Part shown: one piece after another, positions 23,623 through 31,735 of the stretch
Position numbering within the stretch: position 1 is the stretch's first letter
Layout of the letters: the number at the start of each line of letters is the position of its first letter
Notes under the pieces: generated by a model
Told to the model about the DNA's origin: nothing
Database searches by the model: none
Seen by the model: only the letters and a program-made list of their open reading frames with translations
Origin: Streptomyces sp. MUM 178J
GTDB taxonomy: Bacteria; Actinomycetota; Actinomycetes; Streptomycetales; Streptomycetaceae
Direction of reading: 5' to 3'
NCBI RefSeq assembly: GCF_022414575.1
Contig: NZ_JADWYQ010000058.1
Span: 1 to 36,461, forward strand
DNA length: 36,461 nt
Program-made: the position numbers and the translations under genes

Positions 23623-24807
23623 ATGGCGACACCGGTTCACACCATCGAGAAGACAAGCGGACCCGTCGACAGCGGGCGCATCGACGGCGGGCACGTCGAC
23701 AGCGGGCACGTTGACGGCGGGCACGTCGACTACGACTTCAGCCGCATCGCCCCCGAGGTGCGCAGACGCCTGAGACCTCTGGGGAAGCTCGACAACTGGC
23801 ACGCCCCCGTCGCGATCCTCGCGGACTACGCCGTCGTGGCCGCGGCGATATGGGCCTGCCTGCAGGTTTCCTGGTGGTTCTATCCGCCGGCGCTGATCGT
23901 GATCGGCTCGACCCAGCGCGCTCTGGTGAATCTGCTGCACGAGTCGTCCCACAAGGTGCTCGCCCGCAACCAGCTCCTCAACCTGATGCTGGGGACGGTG
24001 TTCGCCGGGTACCTGGTGTTCCATCTCTACACGCCGTACCGCACCAGCCACATCGGATTCCACCACCGCTATCTCGGAGACCCCGAGAAGGATCCCGACT
24101 ACCAGTTCCACCGCGAATGCGGCCTGTACGACCCCCGGGTTTCGGACCGGCGGTTCTTCCTGGAGAACATCCTGCTGGCCGTTCTCGGACTGCGCACGGC
24201 CTCGTACATCAGGTACATCGTCCGCGACCGCATCTTCTACAAGGGCCCGAAGACCAATGTCTCCATGCCCGTCGGCCTGCCGACGGAACGCGTGGTCCTG
24301 GCCTTCCAGTGGCTGACTCTCGCCTCGGTCGTGATCGCCACCGGAACGTGGCACCTCCTGGTGCTGTTCTGGCTCGTCCCGCTGTTCACGACCGCGATCG
24401 CCGTCGGCTGGCTCTCGGAGCTGGCCGAGCACTACCCGATGCCCGAGAGCGAGCGCGCCCAGCTGCTCATGACCAGGAACCGCCATGGCTGGGCGATCGA
24501 GAACTACCTGCTCGGGCGGCACCACGACAACTACCACCTGGTGCACCACCTGAACATGAGCATCCCGTTCTGGAACATGAAGCGCGCCCACCACATCCTG
24601 CTCGACGACGTCACCTACGCCCGATGGGACGCCCTCTGGGGCGGAGTCATCACCCGCCGGCGCGGCCGGAGTGGCTCCGAGACCCTGGTCAGCTACGCCA
24701 CGAAGTACCGGGCCTGGCGCCGCGCCGGCGGAGATCCCCGGACCGCCTCGTCCACCTTCGCCGAGGTGCTCACCCTCGCCCACGCCTCCGCCGCCCGGAA
24801 CCGCTGA
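23623..24807 (+). CDS. Membrane fatty-acid-desaturase-fold non-heme diiron enzyme
   Basis: The 394-residue integral membrane protein has the three histidine boxes of the desaturase/hydroxylase superfamily: H106-ESS-H110, H143-IGF-HH148 and H305-LV-HH309 (preceded by RHHDNY). Hydrophobic segments lie between them. The N-terminus has four pentapeptide repeats of the form [VI]D[SG]G[HR] (residues 15-34), encoded by 15-base DNA repeats at 23665-23724. The superfamily inserts oxygen or double bonds using O2 and electrons. Substrates include acyl lipids but also small molecules, so a lipid substrate cannot be assumed here. GGAGTGAGGGG precedes the ATG. It is the first gene of the right-arm operon. 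Confidence 0.88.
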   Translation: MATPVHTIEKTSGPVDSGRIDGGHVDSGHVDGGHVDYDFSRIAPEVRRRLRPLGKLDNWHAPVAILADYAVVAAAIWACLQVSWWFYPPALIVIGSTQRALVNLLHESSHKVLARNQLLNLMLGTVFAGYLVFHLYTPYRTSHIGFHHRYLGDPEKDPDYQFHRECGLYDPRVSDRRFFLENILLAVLGLRTASYIRYIVRDRIFYKGPKTNVSMPVGLPTERVVLAFQWLTLASVVIATGTWHLLVLFWLVPLFTTAIAVGWLSELAEHYPMPESERAQLLMTRNRHGWAIENYLLGRHHDNYHLVHHLNMSIPFWNMKRAHHILLDDVTYARWDALWGGVITRRRGRSGSETLVSYATKYRAWRRAGGDPRTASSTFAEVLTLAHASAARNR

Positions 24808-24818
24808 AGGAGGAACCT

Positions 24819-26042
24819 GTGTCCACGGGACCCCGCACCCCCCGCAACGCCCCCCGCGCCCCTCTGTGGAACTCCTATCTGAACACCGCGGGTTCCGGGC
24901 TGCAGAGCCCGGAGACCAGACAGGCGGTGGCCGGCTTCCTCGCCCTGGAGGCCGCGGTCGGCTCGTACTTCGCCGAGCGCTCGTACACGGATGTCCTGAA
25001 CGACCGCGTGTACCAGGCCGTTTCCGAGCTGTTCCACTGCTCCGCCGACGACGTGGCGATGTCGGACTCGGCGACCCGCGCCTGGCACTCCGCCGTCGCC
25101 GCCCTGTCCCTCACAGAACGGGACACCGTGTGGACGACGCCGTACGAGTGGGCCGGCAACCTCCTCCTGCTGCGGAACGCCCAGAAGAAGGCCGGCTTCG
25201 CCATCGAGGAGGTGCCGCTCACCCCGGCCGGGGACGTCGACCTCGACTGGTGCTGCCGACATCTCACCGACGATGTGGCGCTGTTCTCGGTGACCCATGT
25301 GCCCTCGTGCACCGGGACCGTCACCCCGCTGGCGCCGCTGGCCGATCTGGTCCGCGGGCGGCGCACCCTGCTCGCCGTCGACGCCTGCCAGTCGGCCGGG
25401 CTGATCCCTCTCGACCTGACCGCGACCCCGGTGGACCTGCTGACCGCCACCGGCAAGAAGGCGCTCCTGGGCCCCCGCGGCACCGGCTTCGCCGTGATGT
25501 CGGAGCGGTTCCGGGCCGTGGCCGAGCCGGTCAGCGTCGATGTGCACACCCATGCGTTCGCCGAGGACGACGGCATCCGCCGGCTGACCGGCACGGCCCG
25601 GCGGTTCGAGCTCGGCGAGAAGGCCGTGCCCTCCTTCGTCGGTCTGGACACCGCGCTCAGGCAGGCGCGGCACAACGACTGGGGGCGCATCGCCGACCTC
25701 TCGCGGGAACTGCTGGAGCGGGTGCGGCAGATCCCGGGCGTCCGGGTGCACACCGCCGGCACGCACCACGCCGGAATCCTCTGCGTCACCCATGAGCGGC
25801 TGTCCGCCGAGGACCTGTGGTCGCAGCTGTGCTGGGCCGGGGTCGCCTGCTGGCTCATCGACGGTGCGCACACCCCGCACCATCTGCTCCGCGCAGGCAT
25901 TCCCGCGGCCGTACGGCTGGCCGTCGGACCGCGCACCACCCGCGAGGAGATCGACTACGGAGCGAGTGCGCTGGAAGGGATCAGCCGCCGCGCAACCGCC
26001 AAGGCCCCCATGCCCGCCGCGGCCACGACGGTGTCCGTCTGA
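24819..26042 (+). CDS. Class V aminotransferase-fold PLP enzyme (SufS/EgtE-like)
   Basis: The 407-residue fold-type I PLP enzyme belongs to the cysteine desulfurase/isopenicillin-N-epimerase group. The cofactor Asp lies in LAVDACQSAG and the Schiff-base lysine is probably K214 in TGKKALLGPRGTGF. LFSVTHVPSCTGTVTPLAPL forms the PLP-ring face. The desulfurase active-site Cys loop is not recognisable, so C-S lyase, epimerase, transaminase or other elimination chemistry is possible and the substrate is unknown. GTG at 24819 follows AAGGAGG at 24807-24813. It sits 11 bases after the desaturase gene and clearly in its operon. Confidence 0.85.
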   Translation: MSTGPRTPRNAPRAPLWNSYLNTAGSGLQSPETRQAVAGFLALEAAVGSYFAERSYTDVLNDRVYQAVSELFHCSADDVAMSDSATRAWHSAVAALSLTERDTVWTTPYEWAGNLLLLRNAQKKAGFAIEEVPLTPAGDVDLDWCCRHLTDDVALFSVTHVPSCTGTVTPLAPLADLVRGRRTLLAVDACQSAGLIPLDLTATPVDLLTATGKKALLGPRGTGFAVMSERFRAVAEPVSVDVHTHAFAEDDGIRRLTGTARRFELGEKAVPSFVGLDTALRQARHNDWGRIADLSRELLERVRQIPGVRVHTAGTHHAGILCVTHERLSAEDLWSQLCWAGVACWLIDGAHTPHHLLRAGIPAAVRLAVGPRTTREEIDYGASALEGISRRATAKAPMPAAATTVSV

Positions 26043-26101
26043 CGCTCACCCGCGTGACGGGTCGGCGCGGCAACTGAACGGCAACTGAAGGGAGAGCACA
26101 T

Positions 26102-27382
26102 ATGAAGAAGATCATCATCCTCGGGGTCAACGCCGTCAGTCTCAAGTACCTGCCTCAGGCGCTGCGCACCGCCGGGTACGAGCCGGTGTTCCTGCTGGAC
26201 CCGGCGGACTTCTCTGCGCAGTCCGCGGCGGCTCTGCGCGGCAGCGCCTGCTTCCCGGTCGACATCGAGGACCGCGCCGCCGTTCTCCGCCTGCTGGCGG
26301 AGCATCCGGCGATCACCGAGGACGCCTTCGCGATCACCGGCCTGTTCGACGAGAAGTTCCCGCTGATCGAGGAGTTGGCGGCGGCGTACGGCCTGTGCCG
26401 GCCCGATCCGGCCGCCGCACGTCTCGCCTCCAAGGCCGAGGTCGCCCGGATCATCCCCGAGCACTGCCCGCCGACGGCCCGCTTCACCGCCGCCGAGGCG
26501 CGGCGTTCGGCCGTCGACCCGGCCGCGGTGACCCCCGCGCCCCACGGCTACATCCTGAAGCCCGCCGAGCAGGCGGGCGGCCAGGGCGTCGTGCAACTGC
26601 CCCCGGACGCCACCTCGGGGACGGTGCGGGACGCGGTGGCGGCATCGGGCATGCCCGACGACGACGGCTATCCGTGGGTGCTGCAGGCGGACGTCCGCGG
26701 GCAGCTGATCAGCCTGGAGGGGTATGTGGAGGAGGGGCGCGTCGTCTTCATCGGCTTCTCCCTGCGCGGCCGGATCGCATGGACCGAGATCAGCAATCTG
26801 CTGCCCGCGGACGACCGGCTGTCCCCCGCGGTCAGGGACCGGTGCCGGGCCGCCGTGACGGCGCTGGCAGAACGCTCGGGCATGACGCAGGGATACTTCC
26901 ACAGCGAGTTCCTCGTGCCGGGGGACCCCACGGGTTCCGCGGGCTCCGGGGACCAGGCGTTCCTGATAGACGCCAACGCCGGGCGGCTGGGCGGGGGCGG
27001 CCATGTCGAACAGCTCGCCCTCGCCTACGCGCTGGATCCGGCGGAGATCCTCGCCCATGTGGTGACCCTGGGCCTGCCGGACGTGCCGACGAGCCCGGCG
27101 CCCGCCTACGGCTCCGCGGCAGCGCCCCGCTCCACGACGGCGTACTACTACGGCCTGGAGCGGGAAGCCGTGGTCACATCGGTGTCCGTGCCGCCAGGCG
27201 GACGCTGCCTGCACACCCAGGTCGTCCGCGACGGCGGGCGGGTCGACGCGGCGGGCACCGGCGACAGCGCCTGGGTCGGCGTGCTGACCGGTCCCACGGA
27301 GGACATCCGGCGGGAGATGGAGGGCATCGTCGTCCACACTGTCGCCGGCCCGCGCCGCCCGGCCTGGACGCCGACGTCATGA
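26102..27382 (+). CDS. Second ATP-grasp enzyme
   Basis: The 426-residue protein starts MKKIIILGVNAVSLKYLPQAL. It has the ATP-grasp nucleotide-binding strand GYILKPAEQAGGQGVVQL, a QADVRGQLISLEGYVEEGRV sheet and the metal-binding strand FLIDANAGRLGGGGHVEQ, where the usual Glu-x-Asn is Asp-Ala-Asn. It differs clearly from the first ATP-grasp enzyme, so two different ligations or activations are expected. Carbamoyl-phosphate-like or amino-acid ligase substrates cannot be chosen from sequence. AAGGGAGAG precedes the ATG. Its stop overlaps the next gene (ATGA). Confidence 0.84.
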   Translation: MKKIIILGVNAVSLKYLPQALRTAGYEPVFLLDPADFSAQSAAALRGSACFPVDIEDRAAVLRLLAEHPAITEDAFAITGLFDEKFPLIEELAAAYGLCRPDPAAARLASKAEVARIIPEHCPPTARFTAAEARRSAVDPAAVTPAPHGYILKPAEQAGGQGVVQLPPDATSGTVRDAVAASGMPDDDGYPWVLQADVRGQLISLEGYVEEGRVVFIGFSLRGRIAWTEISNLLPADDRLSPAVRDRCRAAVTALAERSGMTQGYFHSEFLVPGDPTGSAGSGDQAFLIDANAGRLGGGGHVEQLALAYALDPAEILAHVVTLGLPDVPTSPAPAYGSAAAPRSTTAYYYGLEREAVVTSVSVPPGGRCLHTQVVRDGGRVDAAGTGDSAWVGVLTGPTEDIRREMEGIVVHTVAGPRRPAWTPTS

Positions 27383-28605
27383 CCGGCCGGCCGAGAACCC
27401 CGCCGGGCGGCTGGACGCCCTACGTCCTCCGGTTCTTCAGCTACGGCGCATGGGGTGTGCTCTACCCCTTCTTCCCCGTGTGGCTGCTCGACAGCGGGCT
27501 GTTCACGGCCGGCGGCGTCGGGCTGATCGTCGGGGCGGCGGTCCTCGCCAACCGGCTCGGCTCGCTGGCCTTCGTCAAGGTCATGCGGCCGGGCAGCGAG
27601 CGGAACTTCATCATCGGCTCGCAGGCCGCGATCGCGGCGGCCGCCGCCGTCATGTGTCTGATGGGCCTGCTCTCCGTCCGCTCGCTGGCGGGCTGGCTGC
27701 TGCTCTCCACGGTGTTCGGCCTGGCCTGTTCACTCGCCACACTGGCCCAGCTGACCCTCATCGTCCATCAGTTCGACTCCACCCAGACACGCAGAGCCTT
27801 CTCCTACGAGAACATCGCGCTGAACGCCGCGGGCGGCCTGGCTCCGCTGGTCTCCTCGCTTGCCTACACGGCTTCGGAGCGGTTCTACGCGCTGGCCCCG
27901 ATCGGCTTCGCGGCGGTCGGCATCCTGCTGGCCGCCCGACTGGCCGGACGGAGCGCGCCCGCAGCCGGCGCACCGGCCGCGGCCCGGCCCGCCACACCCG
28001 GCAGAAGGACGGTGGCGATCCTGCTGGCGGCCAACTTCCTCACCACCGTGGCCTATGCACAGTTCTACGGGGTGTTCTCCGCCCATGCGACCCCGCTGCT
28101 GGGAGCCCGGAGCGTCGGGCTGCTCTTCGCCGCCGGAAGCGTGGCCATCGTCCTCCTGCAGACGCTGGTCACCAGATGGTCGCGCACCCTGGGCGAACCG
28201 GCACTCGTGGTGGTCTCCAACCTGGCCCTGGGCGCCGGAACGGCGCTGCTCGTCGCCGCCGGCGCCGGCCTGCCGGCAATGCTGCTGGCCGTGCTGGGCA
28301 TCACGCTCGGCGAAATGATCTACGGACCGGTCTACCAGACGCTCGCCGTGGGCATCTCCGGCGGCCGGCCCGCGCTGGCCATCGGCACGCTGACCTTCGT
28401 ATGGGGCCTCGCCGAATCCCTCGCCGTGGTCGCCGGCCTCGCCCTCGTCGGCGCCGGCCTCGGCCCGGTCTCCTTCCTCGGGGGCGCCGCCGCCGCGCTG
28501 GCCGTCGTCGCCCTCGTCGTCGTGTTCCGCCGCCACTTCACCGCCATGGCGGCCTTCGCCAACGTCACCTCCACAGAGCCGGCGAAAGCACCGGCGCACT
28601 CCTGA
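27379..28605 (+). CDS. Second MFS transporter
   Basis: The 408-residue protein has about 12 membrane helices, beginning MTGRPRTPPGGWTPYVLRFF. It has the efflux-type N-terminal half (SYGAWGVLYPFFPVWLLDSG), a central Pro/Ala-rich loop (about residues 193-210) and a conserved LGITLGEMIYGPVYQTLAVG in the second half. Start overlap with the ATP-grasp stop implies translational coupling. It is distinct from the left-arm MFS. Either could export the product while the other exports or imports a precursor; orientation cannot be told. Confidence 0.87.
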   Translation: MTGRPRTPPGGWTPYVLRFFSYGAWGVLYPFFPVWLLDSGLFTAGGVGLIVGAAVLANRLGSLAFVKVMRPGSERNFIIGSQAAIAAAAAVMCLMGLLSVRSLAGWLLLSTVFGLACSLATLAQLTLIVHQFDSTQTRRAFSYENIALNAAGGLAPLVSSLAYTASERFYALAPIGFAAVGILLAARLAGRSAPAAGAPAAARPATPGRRTVAILLAANFLTTVAYAQFYGVFSAHATPLLGARSVGLLFAAGSVAIVLLQTLVTRWSRTLGEPALVVVSNLALGAGTALLVAAGAGLPAMLLAVLGITLGEMIYGPVYQTLAVGISGGRPALAIGTLTFVWGLAESLAVVAGLALVGAGLGPVSFLGGAAAALAVVALVVVFRRHFTAMAAFANVTSTEPAKAPAHS

Positions 28606-28619
28606 AAGGGCATGATCCG

Positions 28620-29942
28620 ATGGAAACCGCTCGCTCCGCCGCTCGGCGTCCGTACGGCACGGCAGAGCCGATCCGTGTCCTGAAGTTCGGCGGGACGTCG
28701 ATGGGCACCACCCCCGAGCGGCTGGCCCAGACCGCGCAGAGAGTCGCCGAGGTGCGCCGAGAGGGCTACGCGACCGTGGTCGTCGTCTCCGCACGAGGAG
28801 ACTCCACCGACCGGCTCGTCGAGGAAGCGCTCACCGCCGCCGCGGCGCCTCCGCCCAGGGAACTCGACCAGCTGCTGGCAACCGGAGAGGCGCGATCGGC
28901 CGCCTTGCTGGCCATGGCACTGGACGGCATGGGCATATCCGCGCTCTCCCTGCTGGGACGCCAGGCCGGCTTCGAGGTCTCCGGAGCGCACACCGACGGG
29001 CGCATCGCGCGGATCGACGCCACGGAGGTGGCCCGGGCCCTGGCCCGCGGTCAGGTCGCCGTCGTGGCCGGTTTCCAGGGGGTGAACGGCGCGGGAGACG
29101 TCATCACCCTCGGCAGGGGCGGTTCGGACACCTCGGCCGTGGCGCTCGCCGTCGAGCTGGACGCCGCATCCTGCGAGATCTACACCGACGTCGACGGAAT
29201 CCACTCCGCCGATCCACGCCTGGTGCCCGACGCCCGGCTGATCCCCGCCGTCCGCAACAGCGTCATGGCCGAGATGGCCTACGCCGGCGCCCGCGTGCTG
29301 CACACCCGCGCGGTGGAACTGGCCGGACGCGCGGGCGTGGACATCCATGTACGCAGTGCTTTCAACCGTCGCCCGGGGACCGTGGTGGTCTCGGACTGGA
29401 AGGGAACCCAGATGCTGGAAACCGACGACCGAGTGATCGCTGTGGCACATGACCCCGACAGCGCGAGGATCACCATGGGCGCCGCCTCCCCCGACGCCCC
29501 GCCGTTCGGGGCGGAGGGCTTCTCCATGCTCGCCGACGCCGCGGTCACCGTCGATGCGGTGACCCGGTTCACCGACGGCTCGGGGCGGCACGGCTGGGAC
29601 TTCACCGTGGCCCGCAAGGACGTGGAGGCCGCGATGAACGTGCTCACCGCGTTTCCCTGCGAGGTGGTCGTCGACGCGCGCGTGGCGAAGGTCTCGGTCG
29701 TGGGCGCCGGTCTGATGAGCGATCCCCGGTGTGCGGGCCGGATGCTGACGGCGCTGCTCGCCTCCGGGATCGAGCCGCTCTCCATCGCCACCTCGCAGGC
29801 GCGGATCTCCGCGACCGTACGGGACGCGGACTGCGCGCGGGCGGTGTCCGCCCTGCACAAGGAGTTCCTGCTCGGTGCGGCGGCGCCCGGGGCGGAATCA
29901 GGGGAGAGCGGCCGACTCGACGCGCTGACTCCGGCGCCCTGA
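28620..29942 (+). CDS. Cluster-borne aspartokinase with divergent ACT region
   Basis: The 440-residue aspartate kinase phosphorylates L-aspartate to 4-phospho-aspartate, first step to aspartate semialdehyde. Kinase motifs are intact: VLKFGGTSMG, VVVSARGDSTDRL, LATGEARSAAL, LGRGGSDTSAVALA and EIYTDVDGI. The C-terminal ACT domains are recognisable (VSVVGAGLMSDP, then SQARISATVR). The allosteric QNVS motif of usual actinobacterial Ask is replaced by RFTD in VDAVTRFTDGSG, and the ISTSE strand is IATSQ. These are positions where Lys/Thr feedback is sensed, so relaxed control is likely. AAAGGG precedes the ATG at 28620. No aspartate-semialdehyde dehydrogenase gene accompanies it, unlike the housekeeping ask-asd pair. 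Confidence 0.9.
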   Translation: METARSAARRPYGTAEPIRVLKFGGTSMGTTPERLAQTAQRVAEVRREGYATVVVVSARGDSTDRLVEEALTAAAAPPPRELDQLLATGEARSAALLAMALDGMGISALSLLGRQAGFEVSGAHTDGRIARIDATEVARALARGQVAVVAGFQGVNGAGDVITLGRGGSDTSAVALAVELDAASCEIYTDVDGIHSADPRLVPDARLIPAVRNSVMAEMAYAGARVLHTRAVELAGRAGVDIHVRSAFNRRPGTVVVSDWKGTQMLETDDRVIAVAHDPDSARITMGAASPDAPPFGAEGFSMLADAAVTVDAVTRFTDGSGRHGWDFTVARKDVEAAMNVLTAFPCEVVVDARVAKVSVVGAGLMSDPRCAGRMLTALLASGIEPLSIATSQARISATVRDADCARAVSALHKEFLLGAAAPGAESGESGRLDALTPAP

Positions 29943-29983
29943 CCGCATCGCACCCCACACCAGCCCGTCGGAAAGGGCCAGTC

Positions 29984-30874
29984 ATGCCAGAACCGGAACC
30001 CCGTCGCGGCGCACGCTCCACCGTCGTGCCCTTGCTGCCTCGGGTCGCCGCATCCGACCGGGCCGAGGCCGGCGACCGGCTGCCGCATCTGACCGGGCTC
30101 GCCGACGGCGTGTTCGCGTACACCGAGCCGAACCGTGGCGGGACCCCGTACAGCGCGGGCGTCGTCGCCGGCCCCGACGGAGTGACCGTCATCGACGCCG
30201 CCGTGCCCGAAGCCCGCGCGCGGATGCTGGCCGGGGCCGTCGAGGCGCTGGACGCCGGCCCGGTCCGGACCGTCGTCGCCACCCACGACTGCGGCGGCCA
30301 CCCCTTCGGCAGCGCCGCCTTCCCCGGCGCGGCAGTCATCGCGCACACCCTGGCCCGTGCGGGGAGGGACACCGGCGCAGCCCTGCCGTCCGTGACCTTC
30401 GACGACCGGCTCACGGTGCACTGCGGTGAGCGGCGGATCGAGCTCCTGTACTGCGGCCCCGCGCACACCGCCCATGACGTCGCCGCCTGGCTCCCGGGTG
30501 ACCGACTCCTCTTCGCGGGCGGCGTCGTGTCCCACGGGACGGCGCCGTCCGCCGTGCTGGGGTCGGTCGAGGGCATGCTCCGCGCCGTCGGGACGCTGCG
30601 CGGTCTCGGGGCGCGCACCGTGGTCTGCGGCCACGGCCGGGTCTGCGGTCCCGAGGCGTTCGACGAGACCGAGGCCTATCTGCGGTGGATCCAGTCCGTC
30701 GCGTTGAAGGGCTGGTCTCAGGACCTCACGCCGCTCCAGGCGGCCCGGGCGGCGGACCCGGGCGACTTCGGACGCCTGGCGGCCGGCCCTGAACGGATCG
30801 TGGGCAACCTGCGGCGCGCCTACGCCGAGCTGGACGGCGAGGTCCTGGGGGAGCCGCTGGACGCCCGGCGCTGA
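29984..30874 (+). CDS. Metallo-beta-lactamase-fold protein with altered metal motif
   Basis: The 296-residue protein has an MBL-type hydrolase fold: YSAGVVAGPDGVTVIDAAVP, LLYCGPAHTAHDVAAWLPGD and LLFAGGVV, with a late CGHGRV strand. The first metal motif, normally HxHxDH, reads H101-D-C103-G-G105-H106, so the second His is Cys and the Asp is Gly. Downstream His residues are kept. The catalytic state is therefore uncertain; it may bind one metal, use Cys as ligand, or act on an unusual substrate. GAAAGGG precedes the ATG at 29984. It ends the right-arm operon, 41 bases after aspartokinase. Confidence 0.82.
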   Translation: MPEPEPRRGARSTVVPLLPRVAASDRAEAGDRLPHLTGLADGVFAYTEPNRGGTPYSAGVVAGPDGVTVIDAAVPEARARMLAGAVEALDAGPVRTVVATHDCGGHPFGSAAFPGAAVIAHTLARAGRDTGAALPSVTFDDRLTVHCGERRIELLYCGPAHTAHDVAAWLPGDRLLFAGGVVSHGTAPSAVLGSVEGMLRAVGTLRGLGARTVVCGHGRVCGPEAFDETEAYLRWIQSVALKGWSQDLTPLQAARAADPGDFGRLAAGPERIVGNLRRAYAELDGEVLGEPLDARR

Positions 30875-30875
30875 C

Positions 30876-31200
30876 AGGGCCCGGGGCGGCCGGGTCTGGC
30901 ACGATCCCGGCGGCGGGGTCATGGCGCTCGCCTTCGCACCGGACAGCTCCCGTGTGGCGGCCGCCCGGACGGACGGGCGCCTACGGCTGTGGCGGACCGA
31001 CGCCGGGGCGCGCCGTCGCCCACCACGCTCTCGACGGCCGGTGACAGCCCGCTGACCGCGGTGGCCTTCAGTCCGGACGGCCACACTCCGGCCGACGGGA
31101 GGGCACCGTGCGGCTGTGGCGCATGGGCGAGGCCCGGCGTCCCACGGAGCCGGCGAGGTTCCGCGGCGACGGCGACGCCTTGCGCCCGCCCTCCCTGCCG
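30876..31200 (+). pseudogene. Remnant of a WD40-repeat protein gene
   Basis: In one frame the sequence reads RVWHDPGGGVMALAFAPDSS followed by GRLRLWRTD. In another frame LTAVAFSPDG, and in a third GTVRLWRMG. These are WD40 repeat strands, broken by frameshifts and with no start. The fragment fills the gap between the MBL-fold gene and convergent arsC. It is a decayed piece of a longer beta-propeller gene and marks past rearrangement at the right edge of the cluster. Confidence 0.7.
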
Positions 31201-31236
31201 CTCCGGCTCCGCCTGCCCCTGACGGCGCGGCCGGGA

Positions 31237-31656
31237 TCACTCACCCCGCTGGGCGTCGATCTCGGCGACGAGCGCCTCGATGCGCTTCCTGATCTCGTCG
31301 CGGATCGGGCGAACGGAGTCGACGCCCTTGCCGGCCGGGTCTTCCAGGGCCCAGTCGAGGTACTTCTTGCCGGGGAAGACCGGGCAGGCGTCGCCGCAGC
31401 CCATCGTGATGACGTAGTCGGACGCCTGCACGGCCTCGACGGTCAGGACCTTCGGCTGCTGGTCCGCGATGTCGACACCGACCTCCTTCATCGCCTCGAC
31501 CGCGGCGGGGTTGACCCGGTCGGCGGGCAGGGAGCCGGCGGAACGCACCTCGATCCGGTCGCCCGCGAGATGGCCGAGGAACCCGGCGGCCATCTGGGAA
31601 CGGCCGGCATTGTGGACGCAGACGAACAGCACTGAGGCGAGCGGGGCGGCAGACAT
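31237..31656 (-). CDS. arsC: Arsenate reductase, LMW-phosphatase type (ArsC)
   Basis: The 139-residue cytosolic enzyme reduces arsenate to arsenite. The phosphatase loop is C13-VHNAG-R19-SQ, and the second part MGCGDACPVFPGKKYLDW supplies the redox Cys pair. The length is typical of thioredoxin- or mycothiol-linked ArsC. It starts at the ATG at 31656 and is divergent from arsR across a 79-base gap. Arsenite made here would leave by the aquaglyceroporin of the opposite operon. Confidence 0.93.
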   Translation of the reverse strand: MSAAPLASVLFVCVHNAGRSQMAAGFLGHLAGDRIEVRSAGSLPADRVNPAAVEAMKEVGVDIADQQPKVLTVEAVQASDYVITMGCGDACPVFPGKKYLDWALEDPAGKGVDSVRPIRDEIRKRIEALVAEIDAQRGE

Positions 31657-31666
31657 GGGTGCTTCC

Positions 31667-31734
31667 TTAGGTCAACCGGGGTCTTAGGTCACCCTGAACT
31701 GGTGTCAGCCCCGGGTGATGTGACAGTATCAGCC
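31667..31734. promoter_or_regulatory. arsC-arsR divergent control region
   Basis: The short gap has two direct repeats of TTAGGTCA (from 31667 and 31684) and a TGTCA-(13 nt)-TGACA inverted repeat, either of which may bind ArsR. No promoter hexamers can be assigned with confidence. Confidence 0.45.
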
Positions 31735-31735
31735 C

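Noticed and set aside
28332..31240. Long - strand frames opposite aspartokinase and the MBL gene
   Set aside because: Compositional shadows without recognisable domains.
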